A DNA stretch of 64,000 bases from Shouchella clausii (GTDB lineage: Bacteria; Bacillota; Bacilli; Bacillales; Bacillaceae_D), in assembly GCF_002250115.1 (NCBI RefSeq), contig NZ_CP019985.1, positions 496,001-560,000 on the forward strand. Reading direction: 5' to 3'. Below, piece after piece: positions 9,369 to 18,975 of this stretch. The position numbers and the translations under genes are program-made. A model generated the notes under the pieces. It did not search any database, was not told the origin of the DNA, and worked only from the letters and a program-made list of their open reading frames with translations. How positions within the stretch are numbered: position 1 is the stretch's first letter; each line of letters starts with the position of its first letter.

Positions 9369-10234
9369 TAACGTTTGCAATTATTGACGATGAGCCTGGT
9401 TGCCGTCGTATGTTAGCGTCCATTATTAAGAAAACCGGACTTGGAGAGATTGTATTAAGTGATGAAGGGAACGCTGCTTCGATTCAGGCCATTGTTGCTC
9501 GCCAGCCGGACATCGTCTTAATCGATCTGCTCATGCCGAAAATCGATGGTCTCGACATGATTGAGCAGTTGAAAACTGCTGGTTATCGTGGGCGTTTTGT
9601 TATGATTTCGCAAAATGACAATAAAGAATTAGTAGGTGAAGCCTACCAGCTCGGAGTGGAATTTTTCATTCATAAACCAATCCATGCGATTGAAGTAGAG
9701 TCTGTTTTATCCTATGTAAAACGCCAGCTTCAACCTTCCCTTCCAGAAATGCAACTGGCATTAACGCATGTGAGCCATGCGACTCATCCCCATGTTTCTC
9801 TGCAACGAGCAGCGCGGCGGACACTTGCAGAGCTAGGAATTTCAAACGAAGCGGGCTCTAAAGATTTCATCCATGCGATGGATTATTTGGCCGAGACAGG
9901 GAGCGAGCCCCTTTCTTTGCGTACCTTATATAAAAAAATGGCCTTAGCCCGCTTTTCCAATCCTATCGATCAAGAAAAAGAGGCAAAGGCCATTGAACAA
10001 CGAATGCGCCGGGCAGTAGCAAAAGCACTGACAAACATTGCTTCCCTTGGTCTAACTGATTACGCTCATCCAAAATTTGAGTATTACGCGCCCCTTTTCT
10101 TCGATTTTCGTGAAGTGAGGCAGCGGATGAAAGAAATTGATTTAGACATGGCTCATAGTGTCGTACGCATTCATATTAAAAAATTTTTATTTGCACTTTT
10201 TGATGAAGCAAACGAAAGCAGAAAAGGTGCTTAA
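9365..10234 (+). CDS. glnL: Response regulator GlnL-like (REC + YcbB domain)
   Basis: This 289-residue regulator has a receiver domain (residues 1-120, acidic pocket IDDE, phospho-acceptor Asp54 in LIDLLMP, Lys near 105) and the C-terminal YcbB DNA-binding domain that is particular to GlnL proteins. The ATG overlaps the glnK stop. Its stop TAA shares two bases with the glnP stop on the other strand, so the gene pair is tail-to-tail with no room for a terminator between them. Confidence 0.88.
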   Translation: MITFAIIDDEPGCRRMLASIIKKTGLGEIVLSDEGNAASIQAIVARQPDIVLIDLLMPKIDGLDMIEQLKTAGYRGRFVMISQNDNKELVGEAYQLGVEFFIHKPIHAIEVESVLSYVKRQLQPSLPEMQLALTHVSHATHPHVSLQRAARRTLAELGISNEAGSKDFIHAMDYLAETGSEPLSLRTLYKKMALARFSNPIDQEKEAKAIEQRMRRAVAKALTNIASLGLTDYAHPKFEYYAPLFFDFREVRQRMKEIDLDMAHSVVRIHIKKFLFALFDEANESRKGA

Positions 10235-10884
10235 ACATGCTTCGCTTCAAGTTTCTTTGCAATTTTGGACAATGCAAAATTGACGACAAAGTACATAATC
10301 GCGACAAAGAATAGAATGGCAAAGACCGAATTGGAGTTGTGGGCACTTAGAATGCGTGCATGGTGCATGACTTCTGGCAATGTAATAATGACCGCAAGCG
10401 AAGTATCTTTTAATAGGGCAATGAATTGAGAAACAGTCGGTGGCATCATTTTTCGTGCTGCCTGAGGAATCAAAATCGCCCGCAACGTCTGTGTGTACGT
10501 CAAGCCAGATGAACGCGCGGCCTCAATTTGCCCTTTAGGAATCGAATTTAAACCACTGCGGATAATTTCAGAAATCATCGCACCTTCAAACACGGTCAAA
10601 GCGACAATAGCTGCTACAAACGGGCTTACTTGAAACCCTAGTTCCGGAAGCAAAACAAAATGGGTAAAAAATAAAATCAACAGCAAAGGCAAACAGCGGA
10701 TAATATCAATGGCCGCGCCTAATACTCGCGAAAAAACCGGAATCTTTGCATAGCGAAGAATGCCGAGTACAATGCCGACTACATAACTGCAAATGATGGC
10801 GATTAATGCCAATAATAATGTAACTTGAAATCCTTCCCATAAATAAAGGAGGTTGGATGGCGTATATGCCGATAGAAAGTCCAT
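10231..10884 (-). CDS. glnP: Glutamine ABC transporter permease GlnP
   Basis: This polar amino-acid permease (HisMQ family) has 217 residues, about five membrane helices and the EAA loop (GQIEAARSSGLTYTQ). It forms a heterodimeric channel with GlnM. It follows glnM by zero bases (10885/10884). It is the last gene of the glnQHMP operon, and its 3' end overlaps the stop of glnL. Confidence 0.88.
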   Translation of the reverse strand: MDFLSAYTPSNLLYLWEGFQVTLLLALIAIICSYVVGIVLGILRYAKIPVFSRVLGAAIDIIRCLPLLLILFFTHFVLLPELGFQVSPFVAAIVALTVFEGAMISEIIRSGLNSIPKGQIEAARSSGLTYTQTLRAILIPQAARKMMPPTVSQFIALLKDTSLAVIITLPEVMHHARILSAHNSNSVFAILFFVAIMYFVVNFALSKIAKKLEAKHV

Positions 10885-11520
10885 TTAGGCGCCCCCTTTA
10901 GCAAGGCGTTTCTCATAATAGCCGATTCCCCAGCTAAGCGGAATCGTTAAAAGTAAATAAAATAACGCAACAATGCCATATACGGCATACGGACTAAACG
11001 TCATGCTGTTAATGATATCGCCTTGGTACATTAAGTCAGCCCCTCCCACTACTGCAAGAATCGAGGAGTTTTTCACCAAGTTCAATGTTTGGTTCCCAAG
11101 TGGGGGAATGACTGTTTTGATCGCTTGCGGCAAAATGACGAAGCGCAATGCTTGTGTATAAGTTAAACCTGAGGAGCGCGCCGCCTCCATCTGGCCGGTT
11201 GGGATTGCCTGAATGCCTGCTCGTATAGCTTCAGCAATAAAGGCGCTTGTATAAATCAATAAACCTAGCGTCCCTGCTTCAAAGCCGCCTAGGCGAAATC
11301 CGAGCCAAAAAATAAAGACAGTGAGCAACAGCGGGATGTTACGGAAAAACTCAACATAAGCAGTTCCTAGCCAATTAAGTACACGGATCGTGGAAATGCG
11401 CATGACTGCAATTAGCGTGCCGACGACGAAGCTGCCTACAAGGGCATAGGTGCTTGCTTTTAACGTCTGCAAAAAGCCAGACAAAAACGCATCCCAATAG
11501 TCAATTAAGATTGTAATCAT
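10885..11520 (-). CDS. glnM: Glutamine ABC transporter permease GlnM
   Basis: This is a second HisMQ-type permease, 211 residues, with the EAA loop GQMEAARSSGLTYTQ nearly identical to that of GlnP. In the usual Bacillus operon glnH is followed at once by glnM; here 232 bases containing a hairpin-flanked repeat lie between them, so expression of glnM and glnP relative to glnH may be lowered. Confidence 0.88.
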   Translation of the reverse strand: MITILIDYWDAFLSGFLQTLKASTYALVGSFVVGTLIAVMRISTIRVLNWLGTAYVEFFRNIPLLLTVFIFWLGFRLGGFEAGTLGLLIYTSAFIAEAIRAGIQAIPTGQMEAARSSGLTYTQALRFVILPQAIKTVIPPLGNQTLNLVKNSSILAVVGGADLMYQGDIINSMTFSPYAVYGIVALFYLLLTIPLSWGIGYYEKRLAKGGA

Positions 11521-11548
11521 CGTTTCGCCCCCTTTTTAAAAAGAGCAA

Positions 11549-11738
11549 AAGCGTAAGTTTGCGCTTCAGACTGTAGACAAACGCTCGCATCCTTCGTTGC
11601 TCACCTCGTTCATATGCTCATGAACCCACGTTCTATTCGCATCTTCACTCGGTTTCGCGCCTCGGCTGACAAGCGTTTTCTATCAGTCTGAGTGATTTTG
11701 TCGACTTTGTCGACAACCTCAAGCGCAAGTTTGCGCTT
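11549..11738. repeat. CAGACTG element copy A with duplicated flanking palindrome
   Basis: A core of 154 bases (11567-11720) begins CAGACTGTAGACAAACGCT, has an imperfect inverted repeat of that end near 11670-11688, and ends with a stem-loop (TTGTCGAC, TTT, GTCGACAA) then CCTC. An 18-bp palindrome, AAGCGCAAGTTTGCGCTT on the right and the same with one change on the left, sits at both sides (11549-11566 and 11721-11738). The core closely matches copy B at 34788-34942. It has no coding capacity and lies between glnH and glnM. Confidence 0.8.
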
Positions 11739-11752
11739 TCCCCTAAGCAGTC

Positions 11753-12574
11753 TTATTCTGGAGACTCGCCGATCCATTTTTCATAAATTTCATCATACCG
11801 GCCAGAAGCTTTTAAGTCTGCAAGAATTTCATTGATTTTTTCCGTAAATTCGTTGTCGCCTTTGCGGACAGCAATCCCATATGGCTCGTCGGTAAATGTA
11901 CCGCCAACGACTTCATAATCGCTATTTTCCTCAGCCATACCATAAAGAATGGAGTTATCCGTAGTTAGCGCATCTCCTTGACCGGACTGAAGAGCCAAGA
12001 ATGCCTCTTGGTAATTTTCGAGCTCAATCACTTCGGCATCAGGCGCTTGTTCTAGCAAGTTTTGGCCTGAAGTTGCGCCCTTAACTGCAAGCACTTTTGT
12101 TCCAGCCCCGATATCGTCAATTCCTTGAATGTCGCTGCCTTTTTCCACCAATAACGACTGTCCTGCTTCAAAATACACATCAGAGAAGTTGACTTCCTTT
12201 TTGCGTTCTTCCGTAATCGTCATCGTCGCAATAATGGCGTCGATTTGCCCATTGTCTAATAGTGGAATTCGTGTTTTAGACGTCACTTCTTTTAATTCGA
12301 TTTTGTTTTCATCGCCTAGCAACTCTTTTGCAATTTCCTTGGCAATATCGATGTCAAACCCTTCCACTTCACCACTCGCAGGATCCTTTAAGCCAAACAA
12401 CCTTGTGTCAAATTTGACTCCGACCACAAATTTGTCCGCTTCCTCAATTTTTGCAAGCGTGCTTTCTTCATTGCTATTTTCTGTGCTTCCGTCTACCGTT
12501 TCATCGCCACCACCGCATGCAGAGAGAGCCAACACAGCCGCTCCTGCAAGCAATCCATTCATCCATTTTTTCAT
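11753..12574 (-). CDS. glnH: Glutamine-binding lipoprotein GlnH
   Basis: This family 3 polar amino-acid binding protein has 273 residues. The signal peptide ends in a lipobox (LSAC, Cys20). The start is ATG 12574, preceded by AAAGGGGGA; an in-frame start at 12613 lacks a ribosome site. It would capture glutamine outside the membrane for GlnMP. The 3' side carries the palindrome and repeat element, which may stop part of the transcription before glnM. Confidence 0.88.
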   Translation of the reverse strand: MKKWMNGLLAGAAVLALSACGGGDETVDGSTENSNEESTLAKIEEADKFVVGVKFDTRLFGLKDPASGEVEGFDIDIAKEIAKELLGDENKIELKEVTSKTRIPLLDNGQIDAIIATMTITEERKKEVNFSDVYFEAGQSLLVEKGSDIQGIDDIGAGTKVLAVKGATSGQNLLEQAPDAEVIELENYQEAFLALQSGQGDALTTDNSILYGMAEENSDYEVVGGTFTDEPYGIAVRKGDNEFTEKINEILADLKASGRYDEIYEKWIGESPE

Positions 12575-12629
12575 TACTTTTTCCCCCTTTAAAGTATGTG
12601 ATGACCACAGCAAATACGCCTTTTAAAGC

Positions 12630-13355
12630 CTAATGAAGCAAACGGCTTAAGAAATGCTGTGACCTTTTTTCTCTCGGGTTTTCAAAGAAATCGATAGGCC
12701 TCGCCTCTTCTACAATTTGGCCTTCATCCATAAATATCACTCGGTCAGCTACTTCTTTAGCGAATCCCATTTCGTGGGTAACGCATACCATCGTCATCCC
12801 TTCTTTCGCTAGCGTCTTCATTACGTCTAGCACTTCGCCTATCATTTCTGGGTCAAGTGCCGATGTAGGTTCGTCAAAAAGCATAATTTTCGGCTTCATC
12901 GCCAACCCTCTGGCAATCGCCACTCGTTGTTGTTGCCCGCCTGAAAGCTGGGATGGATAAGATTTTGCTTTTTCGGGTATGCCTACTTTCGTTAAGTACT
13001 GCATTGCCGTTTCTTCCGCTTCTTCTTTAGAAACTTTCAGTACTTGGCGTGGGGCTAATGTAATATTGTCCAATACATTCATATGGGGGTATAAATTAAA
13101 GTGTTGAAAAACCATGCTAATGTCACGGCGCAATTTATTGATATTTACTTTTTTATCATGTAAAGCAAAATCATTGACCAACAGTTTCCCATCAGTGATG
13201 GTTTCAAGCCTGTTAATGCAGCGAAGCATTGTTGATTTTCCAGACCCGGATGGCCCAAGTACAACGACCACTTCTCCACGGTCAATTGTCGTTGTTATAT
13301 TTTTCAGAACATGAAAATCGCCATAATGTTTATTTACCGAATCAAATGTGATCAT
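12630..13355 (-). CDS. glnQ: Glutamine ABC transporter ATP-binding protein GlnQ
   Basis: This ATPase has 241 residues with Walker [10 protein letters not shown] (about 33-41), signature LSGGQQQR, Walker [12 protein letters not shown] and the switch His (CVTHEMGF). It is the first gene of glnQHMP, 55 bases before glnH, the same gene order as B. subtilis. The ATG is preceded by a G-rich ribosome site. Confidence 0.92.
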   Translation of the reverse strand: MITFDSVNKHYGDFHVLKNITTTIDRGEVVVVLGPSGSGKSTMLRCINRLETITDGKLLVNDFALHDKKVNINKLRRDISMVFQHFNLYPHMNVLDNITLAPRQVLKVSKEEAEETAMQYLTKVGIPEKAKSYPSQLSGGQQQRVAIARGLAMKPKIMLFDEPTSALDPEMIGEVLDVMKTLAKEGMTMVCVTHEMGFAKEVADRVIFMDEGQIVEEARPIDFFENPREKRSQHFLSRLLH

Positions 13356-13414
13356 TGTTGTCCCCCCTCTCGATTTTGTCCATTCTTGGGCTTACAGGAA
13401 TGGTAAAGGCCTGC

Positions 13415-13444
13415 CTATAAAAACCTACAAAAACTTATAGAAAC
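13415..13444 (-). promoter_or_regulatory. Candidate GlnL-binding direct repeats upstream of glnQ
   Basis: Three consecutive 10-bp repeats are seen: CTATAAAAAC, CTACAAAAAC, TTATAGAAAC. On the glnQ strand the middle and left copies read TTTTGT-AGGT-TTTTAT, one base from the TTTTGT-N4-TTTTGT site I recall for B. subtilis GlnL. One repeat per helical turn, 60-90 bases before the glnQ start, fits an activator site next to a promoter. Confidence 0.55.
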
Positions 13445-13510
13445 TTATTTATTCGCCCTACGAAACAAAAATAAGGTAAACTGAGAAAAAAGAGAATTGG
13501 GGAGAGACGA

Positions 13511-14419
13511 TTGAATACGCAAAAAGGAGATAAACTTGGCATTGTCGCGGCTTCTGGTTCTTATTTCATTTGGGGATTGTTGCCGCTGTACTGGGCATTG
13601 CTAAAACATTTGCCATCACTAGATATTTTAATGTACCGCATTGCGTTTGCCTTTGTTTTTATCGCTATGCTGCTCTTGTTTTCGAAGCAAAAAGCCCATT
13701 ATCGTACAGAGTTGAAATGGGTATTTACGAACGGGCGCGTTTTCATGAGCATCTTCACAGCGTCTATTTTAATAAGTTTAAACTGGTTTATTTTCATCTT
13801 TGCCGTTAGCGGCGAAAAAGTGATTGATGCAAGCCTTGGCTATTACATCAACCCGCTTTTAAATGTTGTCCTTGCCACCTTGTTCTTAAAAGAAAAACTG
13901 AGCAAAGCAGAAGTCGCAGCAGTTGCGTCAGCGGCAATAGGCGTATTGCTGTTAATCATCATTGGCGGCCACATTCCGTGGGCTTCTTTTGGTATGGCGC
14001 TCACTTTTTGCTTGTATGGATTCATTAAACGTGCCGCTCCATTAAGTGCCACAGGGGGATTATTCATTGAAACACTGCTTGTCGTCCCTGTTGCGCTTTG
14101 CTATTTTGCTTTTTTTACAGCTTATCCACTAACTAGCTTTGCGCCTCTGACGATCGCCCTACTTGTTGGCGCAGGAGTGGTGACGGCAGTGCCGCTGCTT
14201 CTTTTTTCTTATGGGGCAAAGCGGATTTCCTTTTCATTGATTGGTTTTCTACAGTATGTCGCGCCAACATTAATGCTATTGCTAGGAATCTTTGTATTTG
14301 GCGAGCCATTTTCGATTGTTCAATTTTTCGCCTTTTTCTTCATTTGGGTTGGCTTAGTTGTCTTTACTTCTTCACGGCTCCTTGGCCATCGCCAGCAAAA
14401 AATTAACGCTAAAACATGA
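13511..14419 (+). CDS. rarD: EamA-family permease RarD
   Basis: This is a 302-residue membrane protein with ten predicted helices in two EamA repeats and the RarD-type N-terminus (GSYFIWGLLPLYW). RarD proteins are drug/metabolite-superfamily carriers; the substrate is not settled. The start is TTG 13511, five bases after a GGGGAGAG site. It diverges from glnQ, sharing a 155-base upstream region with it. Confidence 0.85.
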   Translation: MNTQKGDKLGIVAASGSYFIWGLLPLYWALLKHLPSLDILMYRIAFAFVFIAMLLLFSKQKAHYRTELKWVFTNGRVFMSIFTASILISLNWFIFIFAVSGEKVIDASLGYYINPLLNVVLATLFLKEKLSKAEVAAVASAAIGVLLLIIIGGHIPWASFGMALTFCLYGFIKRAAPLSATGGLFIETLLVVPVALCYFAFFTAYPLTSFAPLTIALLVGAGVVTAVPLLLFSYGAKRISFSLIGFLQYVAPTLMLLLGIFVFGEPFSIVQFFAFFFIWVGLVVFTSSRLLGHRQQKINAKT

Positions 14420-14477
14420 ATGATTTCGGCAAATCGGTTATACTGTTGGAGACATTGTACGAGAGGGAGTGTTTGGT

Positions 14478-15533
14478 TTGGCGATTTACCGAGGATACAT
14501 TGGCACTTATTCCAAAGGAGATAGCAAAGGCATTTATACGTTTACACTAGATACGAATACAAAGGAAATAACTGACCTTAAGGTAGCAGCTGAGTTGAAA
14601 GATGCAACTTATGTAACGATCTCCGATGACAATCAATTCCTTTACGTAGTTATGAAGGAAGGAGACGCTGGTGGCATTCAATCCTTTTCCATCAATGCGC
14701 AAACAGGGGCCCTCGAACCGATCAATAAGGAAATAACAGCAGATGGTGGGCCTTGCCATATTAGTGTAGACAAAGCAGGAAAACGGGCTTTGTCTGCCAA
14801 CTACCATAGCGGCATGATTCATGCTTTCGCCTTGAACAATGATGGCTCAATCGCGAAAACAGTAGCAAGTGCTCAACATAAAGGCAGCGGCCCAAATGCA
14901 GAGCGGCAAGAAAAAGCCCATGCCCATTTTGCCGGTTTTACACCAGATGAACGATACATTGTAGCGGTCGATCTAGGTACAGACGAAGTCGTGCTGTATA
15001 CACTTGATGGCGAAAACTTGGCAAAACATTTTACGTTTAACGCCACTCCAGGCTCTGGGCCCCGTCATATTGCTTTCCACCCGACGGAACCATATGCCTA
15101 TATTATGACTGAGTTATCCAATGAAGTCATTGTGTGCGCTTTTGACGCGATTCCTGGAACATTAAAGGAAATACAAGTAGTGTCAACTTTGCCTGAAGGC
15201 TATGAAGACCTTAGCCAAGGCAGTGCCATCCATGTTTCCCGCGACGGCAAGTTTGTTTACGTTGGCAACCGCGGGCACAATTCAATTACAAGTTTCCGTG
15301 TTAATGAACATTCAGGCGAACTGAGCTTAGTCGAATTTGTTTCGACTGAAGGCAATTGGCCGCGGGACTTTCGCCTTGATCCAACCGAATCAATAGTTGT
15401 TGCTTCTAACCAAGAATCAGGGGATTTAACCGTCTATTCCCGAAACAAAGATACAGGCAAACTCAGCCTGCACAAAGCCAATATTTCTGTGCCATATCCT
15501 GTTTGTGTAGCATTTTTAAGCACACCGCTTTAA
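14478..15533 (+). CDS. pgl: 6-phosphogluconolactonase, YkgB-type beta-propeller
   Basis: This 351-residue cytoplasmic protein has the lactonase family repeats of a seven-bladed propeller (YIGTYSKGDSKGIY at the N-terminus, GPRHIAFHP, GNRGHNSI). It would hydrolyse 6-phosphogluconolactone in the pentose phosphate pathway. I choose TTG 14478, nine bases after GAGAGGGA; a GTG at 14469 is in frame but abuts the ribosome site. It may be co-transcribed with rarD, 58 bases upstream. Confidence 0.83.
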   Translation: MAIYRGYIGTYSKGDSKGIYTFTLDTNTKEITDLKVAAELKDATYVTISDDNQFLYVVMKEGDAGGIQSFSINAQTGALEPINKEITADGGPCHISVDKAGKRALSANYHSGMIHAFALNNDGSIAKTVASAQHKGSGPNAERQEKAHAHFAGFTPDERYIVAVDLGTDEVVLYTLDGENLAKHFTFNATPGSGPRHIAFHPTEPYAYIMTELSNEVIVCAFDAIPGTLKEIQVVSTLPEGYEDLSQGSAIHVSRDGKFVYVGNRGHNSITSFRVNEHSGELSLVEFVSTEGNWPRDFRLDPTESIVVASNQESGDLTVYSRNKDTGKLSLHKANISVPYPVCVAFLSTPL

Positions 15534-15541
15534 ACAAAAAA

Positions 15542-15573
15542 AACGCTTGACCCACACGTGTGGGTCAAGCGTT
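15542..15573. terminator. Bidirectional terminator between pgl and ald
   Basis: A perfect 16+16 base palindrome (CGCTTGACCCACAC and its complement) has an A-run on its left and a T-run on its right, so it works for both convergent genes. Confidence 0.92.
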
Positions 15574-15581
15574 CTTTTTGT

Positions 15582-16706
15582 TTAAGGCAATTCAGCTAGA
15601 ACTTCTTCTGCTTGTTTATAAGGATAGTTTAGATCACGTGCAACTGCTTCATACGTAATAAAGCCATTCGCTACATTTAAGCCTTTGGCAAGTGCCGAAC
15701 TCGCTCGTAATGCTTCTTTAGCGCCCTTATTGGCAATTTGTACAGCGAAAGGAATGGTGACGTTAGTCAACGCAATCGTCGATGTCCGCGGCACCGCTCC
15801 TGGCATATTGGCGACAGCATAATGGATGACATCATACTTCGTATAAGTCGGGGCATCATGTGTTGTTACTTTATTAGCTGTTTCAATAATGCCACCTTGG
15901 TCTACAGCGACGTCGACAACGACACTTCCTGCTCCCATTTTTTGTATCATTTCTGCTGTTACGAGTTTAGGCGCTCTTGCTCCAGGAATTAGCACAGCGC
16001 CAATAACAAGATCGGCCTCGGCCACAGCGCTAGCAATATTCAAAGGGTTAGACATGATCGTCTGAATGTCATTTCCAAATTGATCGTCAAGTTGGCGCAG
16101 CCTTTCTGCACTAACATCGAGCAGAGTGACATCAGCGCCAAGGCCAACAGCCATTTTTGCCGCGTTTGTGCCAACAACGCCGCCGCCGATGATCGTTACT
16201 TTGGCCCGTTTAACGCCAGGTACGCCGGAGAGGAGAATTCCCTTCCCTCCTCGTGTCTTCTCCAAAAACTGGGCGCCCACTTGTGTTGCCATCCTTCCAG
16301 CCACTTCACTCATCGGCGTTAACAATGGCAATGCCCGGTTTATCTCTACCGTCTCATAAGCAATCGCCGTCACGCCTGAATCGACTAACGCCTTTGTCAA
16401 CTCAGGCTCTGCCGCCAAATGCAAGTACGTAAACAAAATTAGCCCTTTGCGGAAATACCGATACTCTTCAGAAAGCGGCTCTTTGACTTTAATAATCATG
16501 TCTGCTGCCGCCCACACATCTTTCGCGTTTTCCTCAATCGTTGCGCCTGCCTTTTCATACTCCTCATCTGTAAAGCCGCTACCAATGCCTGCGCTTGCCT
16601 CCACTACGATACGGTGGCCGTTGCCAACAAGCGCATCCACTCCAGCTGGCGTAATCGCTACCCGATTTTCATAGCTTTTAATCTCTTTCGGTATTCCGAT
16701 AATCAT
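15582..16706 (-). CDS. ald: L-alanine dehydrogenase
   Basis: This 374-residue NAD-dependent enzyme interconverts L-alanine and pyruvate plus ammonia. The N-terminus [10 protein letters not shown], the substrate-binding NRVAITP and FTYLHLA segments and the Rossmann motif [10 protein letters not shown] all match the family at full length. It lies 47 bases downstream of the PucR-type regulator adeR on the same strand, so the two are probably one transcription unit; in B. subtilis the pair is, as I recall, differently arranged. Confidence 0.95.
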   Translation of the reverse strand: MIIGIPKEIKSYENRVAITPAGVDALVGNGHRIVVEASAGIGSGFTDEEYEKAGATIEENAKDVWAAADMIIKVKEPLSEEYRYFRKGLILFTYLHLAAEPELTKALVDSGVTAIAYETVEINRALPLLTPMSEVAGRMATQVGAQFLEKTRGGKGILLSGVPGVKRAKVTIIGGGVVGTNAAKMAVGLGADVTLLDVSAERLRQLDDQFGNDIQTIMSNPLNIASAVAEADLVIGAVLIPGARAPKLVTAEMIQKMGAGSVVVDVAVDQGGIIETANKVTTHDAPTYTKYDVIHYAVANMPGAVPRTSTIALTNVTIPFAVQIANKGAKEALRASSALAKGLNVANGFITYEAVARDLNYPYKQAEEVLAELP

Positions 16707-16753
16707 ATGCCAAGACCTCCCTCGAAAACGTTTATTTTCTTAGTATACCCGAG

Positions 16754-17986
16754 TTACGGTCTTTTTTTCTTTGGGGCATCCACCCTAATTTTCCCTATCC
16801 CATTTGTGGAATTCACCGAAAGTTGCGCTTTTTTGCGCTGTAAATCTAAATATAAGCCAATTCGTTCAGCTGGGTTACGCAAATGTAAGCCCGTCAACTC
16901 GGCAATTCGCTTTAATCGGTATTGGAGGGAATTGGGATGAACATGAAGCGCTTTCGCTGCAGCGGTAAGGTGTCCGTCTTTTTCAATATACATCGCCAAT
17001 GTTTCCAACAGACTTGTTTGATTTTCTGCATCATATTCACGCAACTGCTCAATTGCTGGATGGTCACCAGCGATCATCGCTTTGTCTTCATAAGGCTGTA
17101 TATATTTGTACGCCCCTGCTTCATAATAGAACAAGCAATCAGATAGCTCGCTGCCAAACCTCTTTTTCAATTCCAGCAATGCTTTCGCCTGTTCATAAGC
17201 CCGGGCGCATCCATCAACGGCAAATGAAGGATTCCCCGCGGCCATGTGGATACCACCTGGCAGTTTCTCGGCAAAGGCGCCAACTTGTTTCCTTAAGTCT
17301 TTTCCATAAATAAAGGCAATAAAAAACTCACCATCAAACATAAAAAGCACGGCGTTGCTGTTTTCAAATATCGCTTGTACAGTCTCCATATGTTCAAGCT
17401 GGTTTGCCAAATCCACTATAAGGATACTGCTTTGCCGCTCCTCATGCCGCACTTCTTCTGGTATGTCGCCCAGTTCGTGGGTATTCGTCAATAGTTTCCA
17501 AAGTCGCTCCTCATTCGAAGCTTCCCCACGTTTAAACCGATTCGCTTTTTGCATAAGCCGTGCTGCTTTTCGAGCTGCCTTTTTCAACCATTGCTGCTCA
17601 TAGGCCGTAAGGGTTCGATTGGTTTCCGACACCCAAACATAACCAAGCACAAGACCTTCCTGGTCCCGAACGGATAAAGCAACTCTTGGCCCGAGTCCCA
17701 TATCGGGAATCTCAGCAATTGAAATCGGTTCAGACGATTGATTTAACGAAGCCATAATCCCATCTTTCCAAAAACGGTGAATTAACGGCGCTGGTACTTT
17801 ACGGCCGATGATGGTGGACACTCGGGCTTGGTCTGTTCCTTCTCCATGCTCTGAATAGGCCAGTAAATGATGGTGACTGTTTTCTATTGTAACAGGACAT
17901 TTCAGCAGGACGCCTAATTCTTCCACAAATTGATCAAGGGAGGAAAACGAATGACACAAAAATTGATCGTATGCAAAAGCCAACAT
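16754..17986 (-). CDS. adeR: PucR-family regulator AdeR of alanine dehydrogenase
   Basis: This is a 410-residue transcription factor with an N-terminal sensory region and a C-terminal PucR-type helix-turn-helix (LTAAAKALHVHPNSLQYRLKRI, residues near 350-372). B. subtilis AdeR activates ald in response to L-alanine; the tandem position immediately before ald supports the same role. ATG 17986 is preferred over GTG codons just upstream because GTGGTGA precedes it. The C-terminal tail after the HTH is lysine-rich. Confidence 0.85.
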   Translation of the reverse strand: MLAFAYDQFLCHSFSSLDQFVEELGVLLKCPVTIENSHHHLLAYSEHGEGTDQARVSTIIGRKVPAPLIHRFWKDGIMASLNQSSEPISIAEIPDMGLGPRVALSVRDQEGLVLGYVWVSETNRTLTAYEQQWLKKAARKAARLMQKANRFKRGEASNEERLWKLLTNTHELGDIPEEVRHEERQSSILIVDLANQLEHMETVQAIFENSNAVLFMFDGEFFIAFIYGKDLRKQVGAFAEKLPGGIHMAAGNPSFAVDGCARAYEQAKALLELKKRFGSELSDCLFYYEAGAYKYIQPYEDKAMIAGDHPAIEQLREYDAENQTSLLETLAMYIEKDGHLTAAAKALHVHPNSLQYRLKRIAELTGLHLRNPAERIGLYLDLQRKKAQLSVNSTNGIGKIRVDAPKKKRP

Positions 17987-18087
17987 GATCACCACTTTTT
18001 CTCATTCAATCGCTCATTTGCGGAAGCGATTACTTGTTTTTTACTAGTATAGCAACTGGAACATTTTTCTGCCTAGCATCTCTCCAC

Positions 18088-18138
18088 AAAAAAACTCGCT
18101 GACGTGGGCGCTAACAGCACCAAACCCGTCTCGCGAGT
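18088..18138 (-). terminator. Terminator of the rhodanese gene
   Basis: A two-tier hairpin (outer ACTCGC/GCGAGT, inner GGTGCT/AGCGCC) is followed by seven Ts on the minus strand. Confidence 0.82.
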
Positions 18139-18147
18139 CTATTGCAT

Positions 18148-18975
18148 TTATTGGCTTGGGTGGTCTGTCTCTACTGGATAACCGCTACGTGAAGACCAAT
18201 CGCTCCAACTTCCTGCATATAGTGTCACCTGTTTAAAGCCTGCCCGCTTTAATGCAAGCACATTTGGACATGCGGAAATGCCTGAGCCGCAGTAGACAAT
18301 TACTTCCTGATCACGAGGGAGGGCGGCAAAATGCTGCACTAGCTCCTCGGTGCTCTTCCAGTTTCCGTCCTGGCGCAGCACGCCGCTCCACGGAAAATTG
18401 AGTGCGCCTGGAATATGCCCGGCTTTTGGGTCAAGTGGTTCCTGTTCCCCTTGATAACGTTCTCTAGAGCGAGAGTCAACCAAAACAGCGCTTCCCAACT
18501 TATTTTTCACTTGTTCGGCTGTAACTAGCCAATCTTCCTTCACATGCGGCTCAAATCGCGCCTCATCTGGAAGCTTCACCTCATCCGTTGTCGGGTAGCC
18601 ACTGTTCTTCCAAGCCTGAATCCCACCGTCAAGAATAGCGGCGTTGTTGTTGCCTAGAAATTCAAGCATCCACCATGCGCGCGCTGCCGCTATTCCTCCA
18701 TTTTGGTCATCGTAAATAACGACTTTGCTGTCTTTTGATATGCCTTTTTTGGCAAACATCTGGGCCATGTCCTCTGGAGATGGCAGCGGATGGCGCCCTG
18801 CCCCTTGGATGCATTTGTCCGCCATTTCTTCGGACATATCGATAAATAGAGCGCCTGGCAAATGTTCTGCATGATAAGCCTGTTTTCCCTTCTTTTCATC
18901 AAATAAATCAAAACGAGCATCAAGGACGATGACTTCGCCAAGCCTGTCATAAAGCCATTTAGGCGTTACAATCAT
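18148..18975 (-). CDS. Thiosulfate/3-mercaptopyruvate sulfurtransferase (two rhodanese domains)
   Basis: This 275-residue protein has tandem rhodanese domains. The second holds the active-site loop CGSGIS (near residue 230), resembling the mercaptopyruvate sulfurtransferase CGSGVT type rather than CRKGVT of thiosulfate sulfurtransferase. It transfers sulfane sulfur to an acceptor such as cyanide or thioredoxin. ATG 18975 follows GGGAGGA by six bases. It stands alone with its own terminator. Confidence 0.85.
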   Translation of the reverse strand: MIVTPKWLYDRLGEVIVLDARFDLFDEKKGKQAYHAEHLPGALFIDMSEEMADKCIQGAGRHPLPSPEDMAQMFAKKGISKDSKVVIYDDQNGGIAAARAWWMLEFLGNNNAAILDGGIQAWKNSGYPTTDEVKLPDEARFEPHVKEDWLVTAEQVKNKLGSAVLVDSRSRERYQGEQEPLDPKAGHIPGALNFPWSGVLRQDGNWKSTEELVQHFAALPRDQEVIVYCGSGISACPNVLALKRAGFKQVTLYAGSWSDWSSRSGYPVETDHPSQ

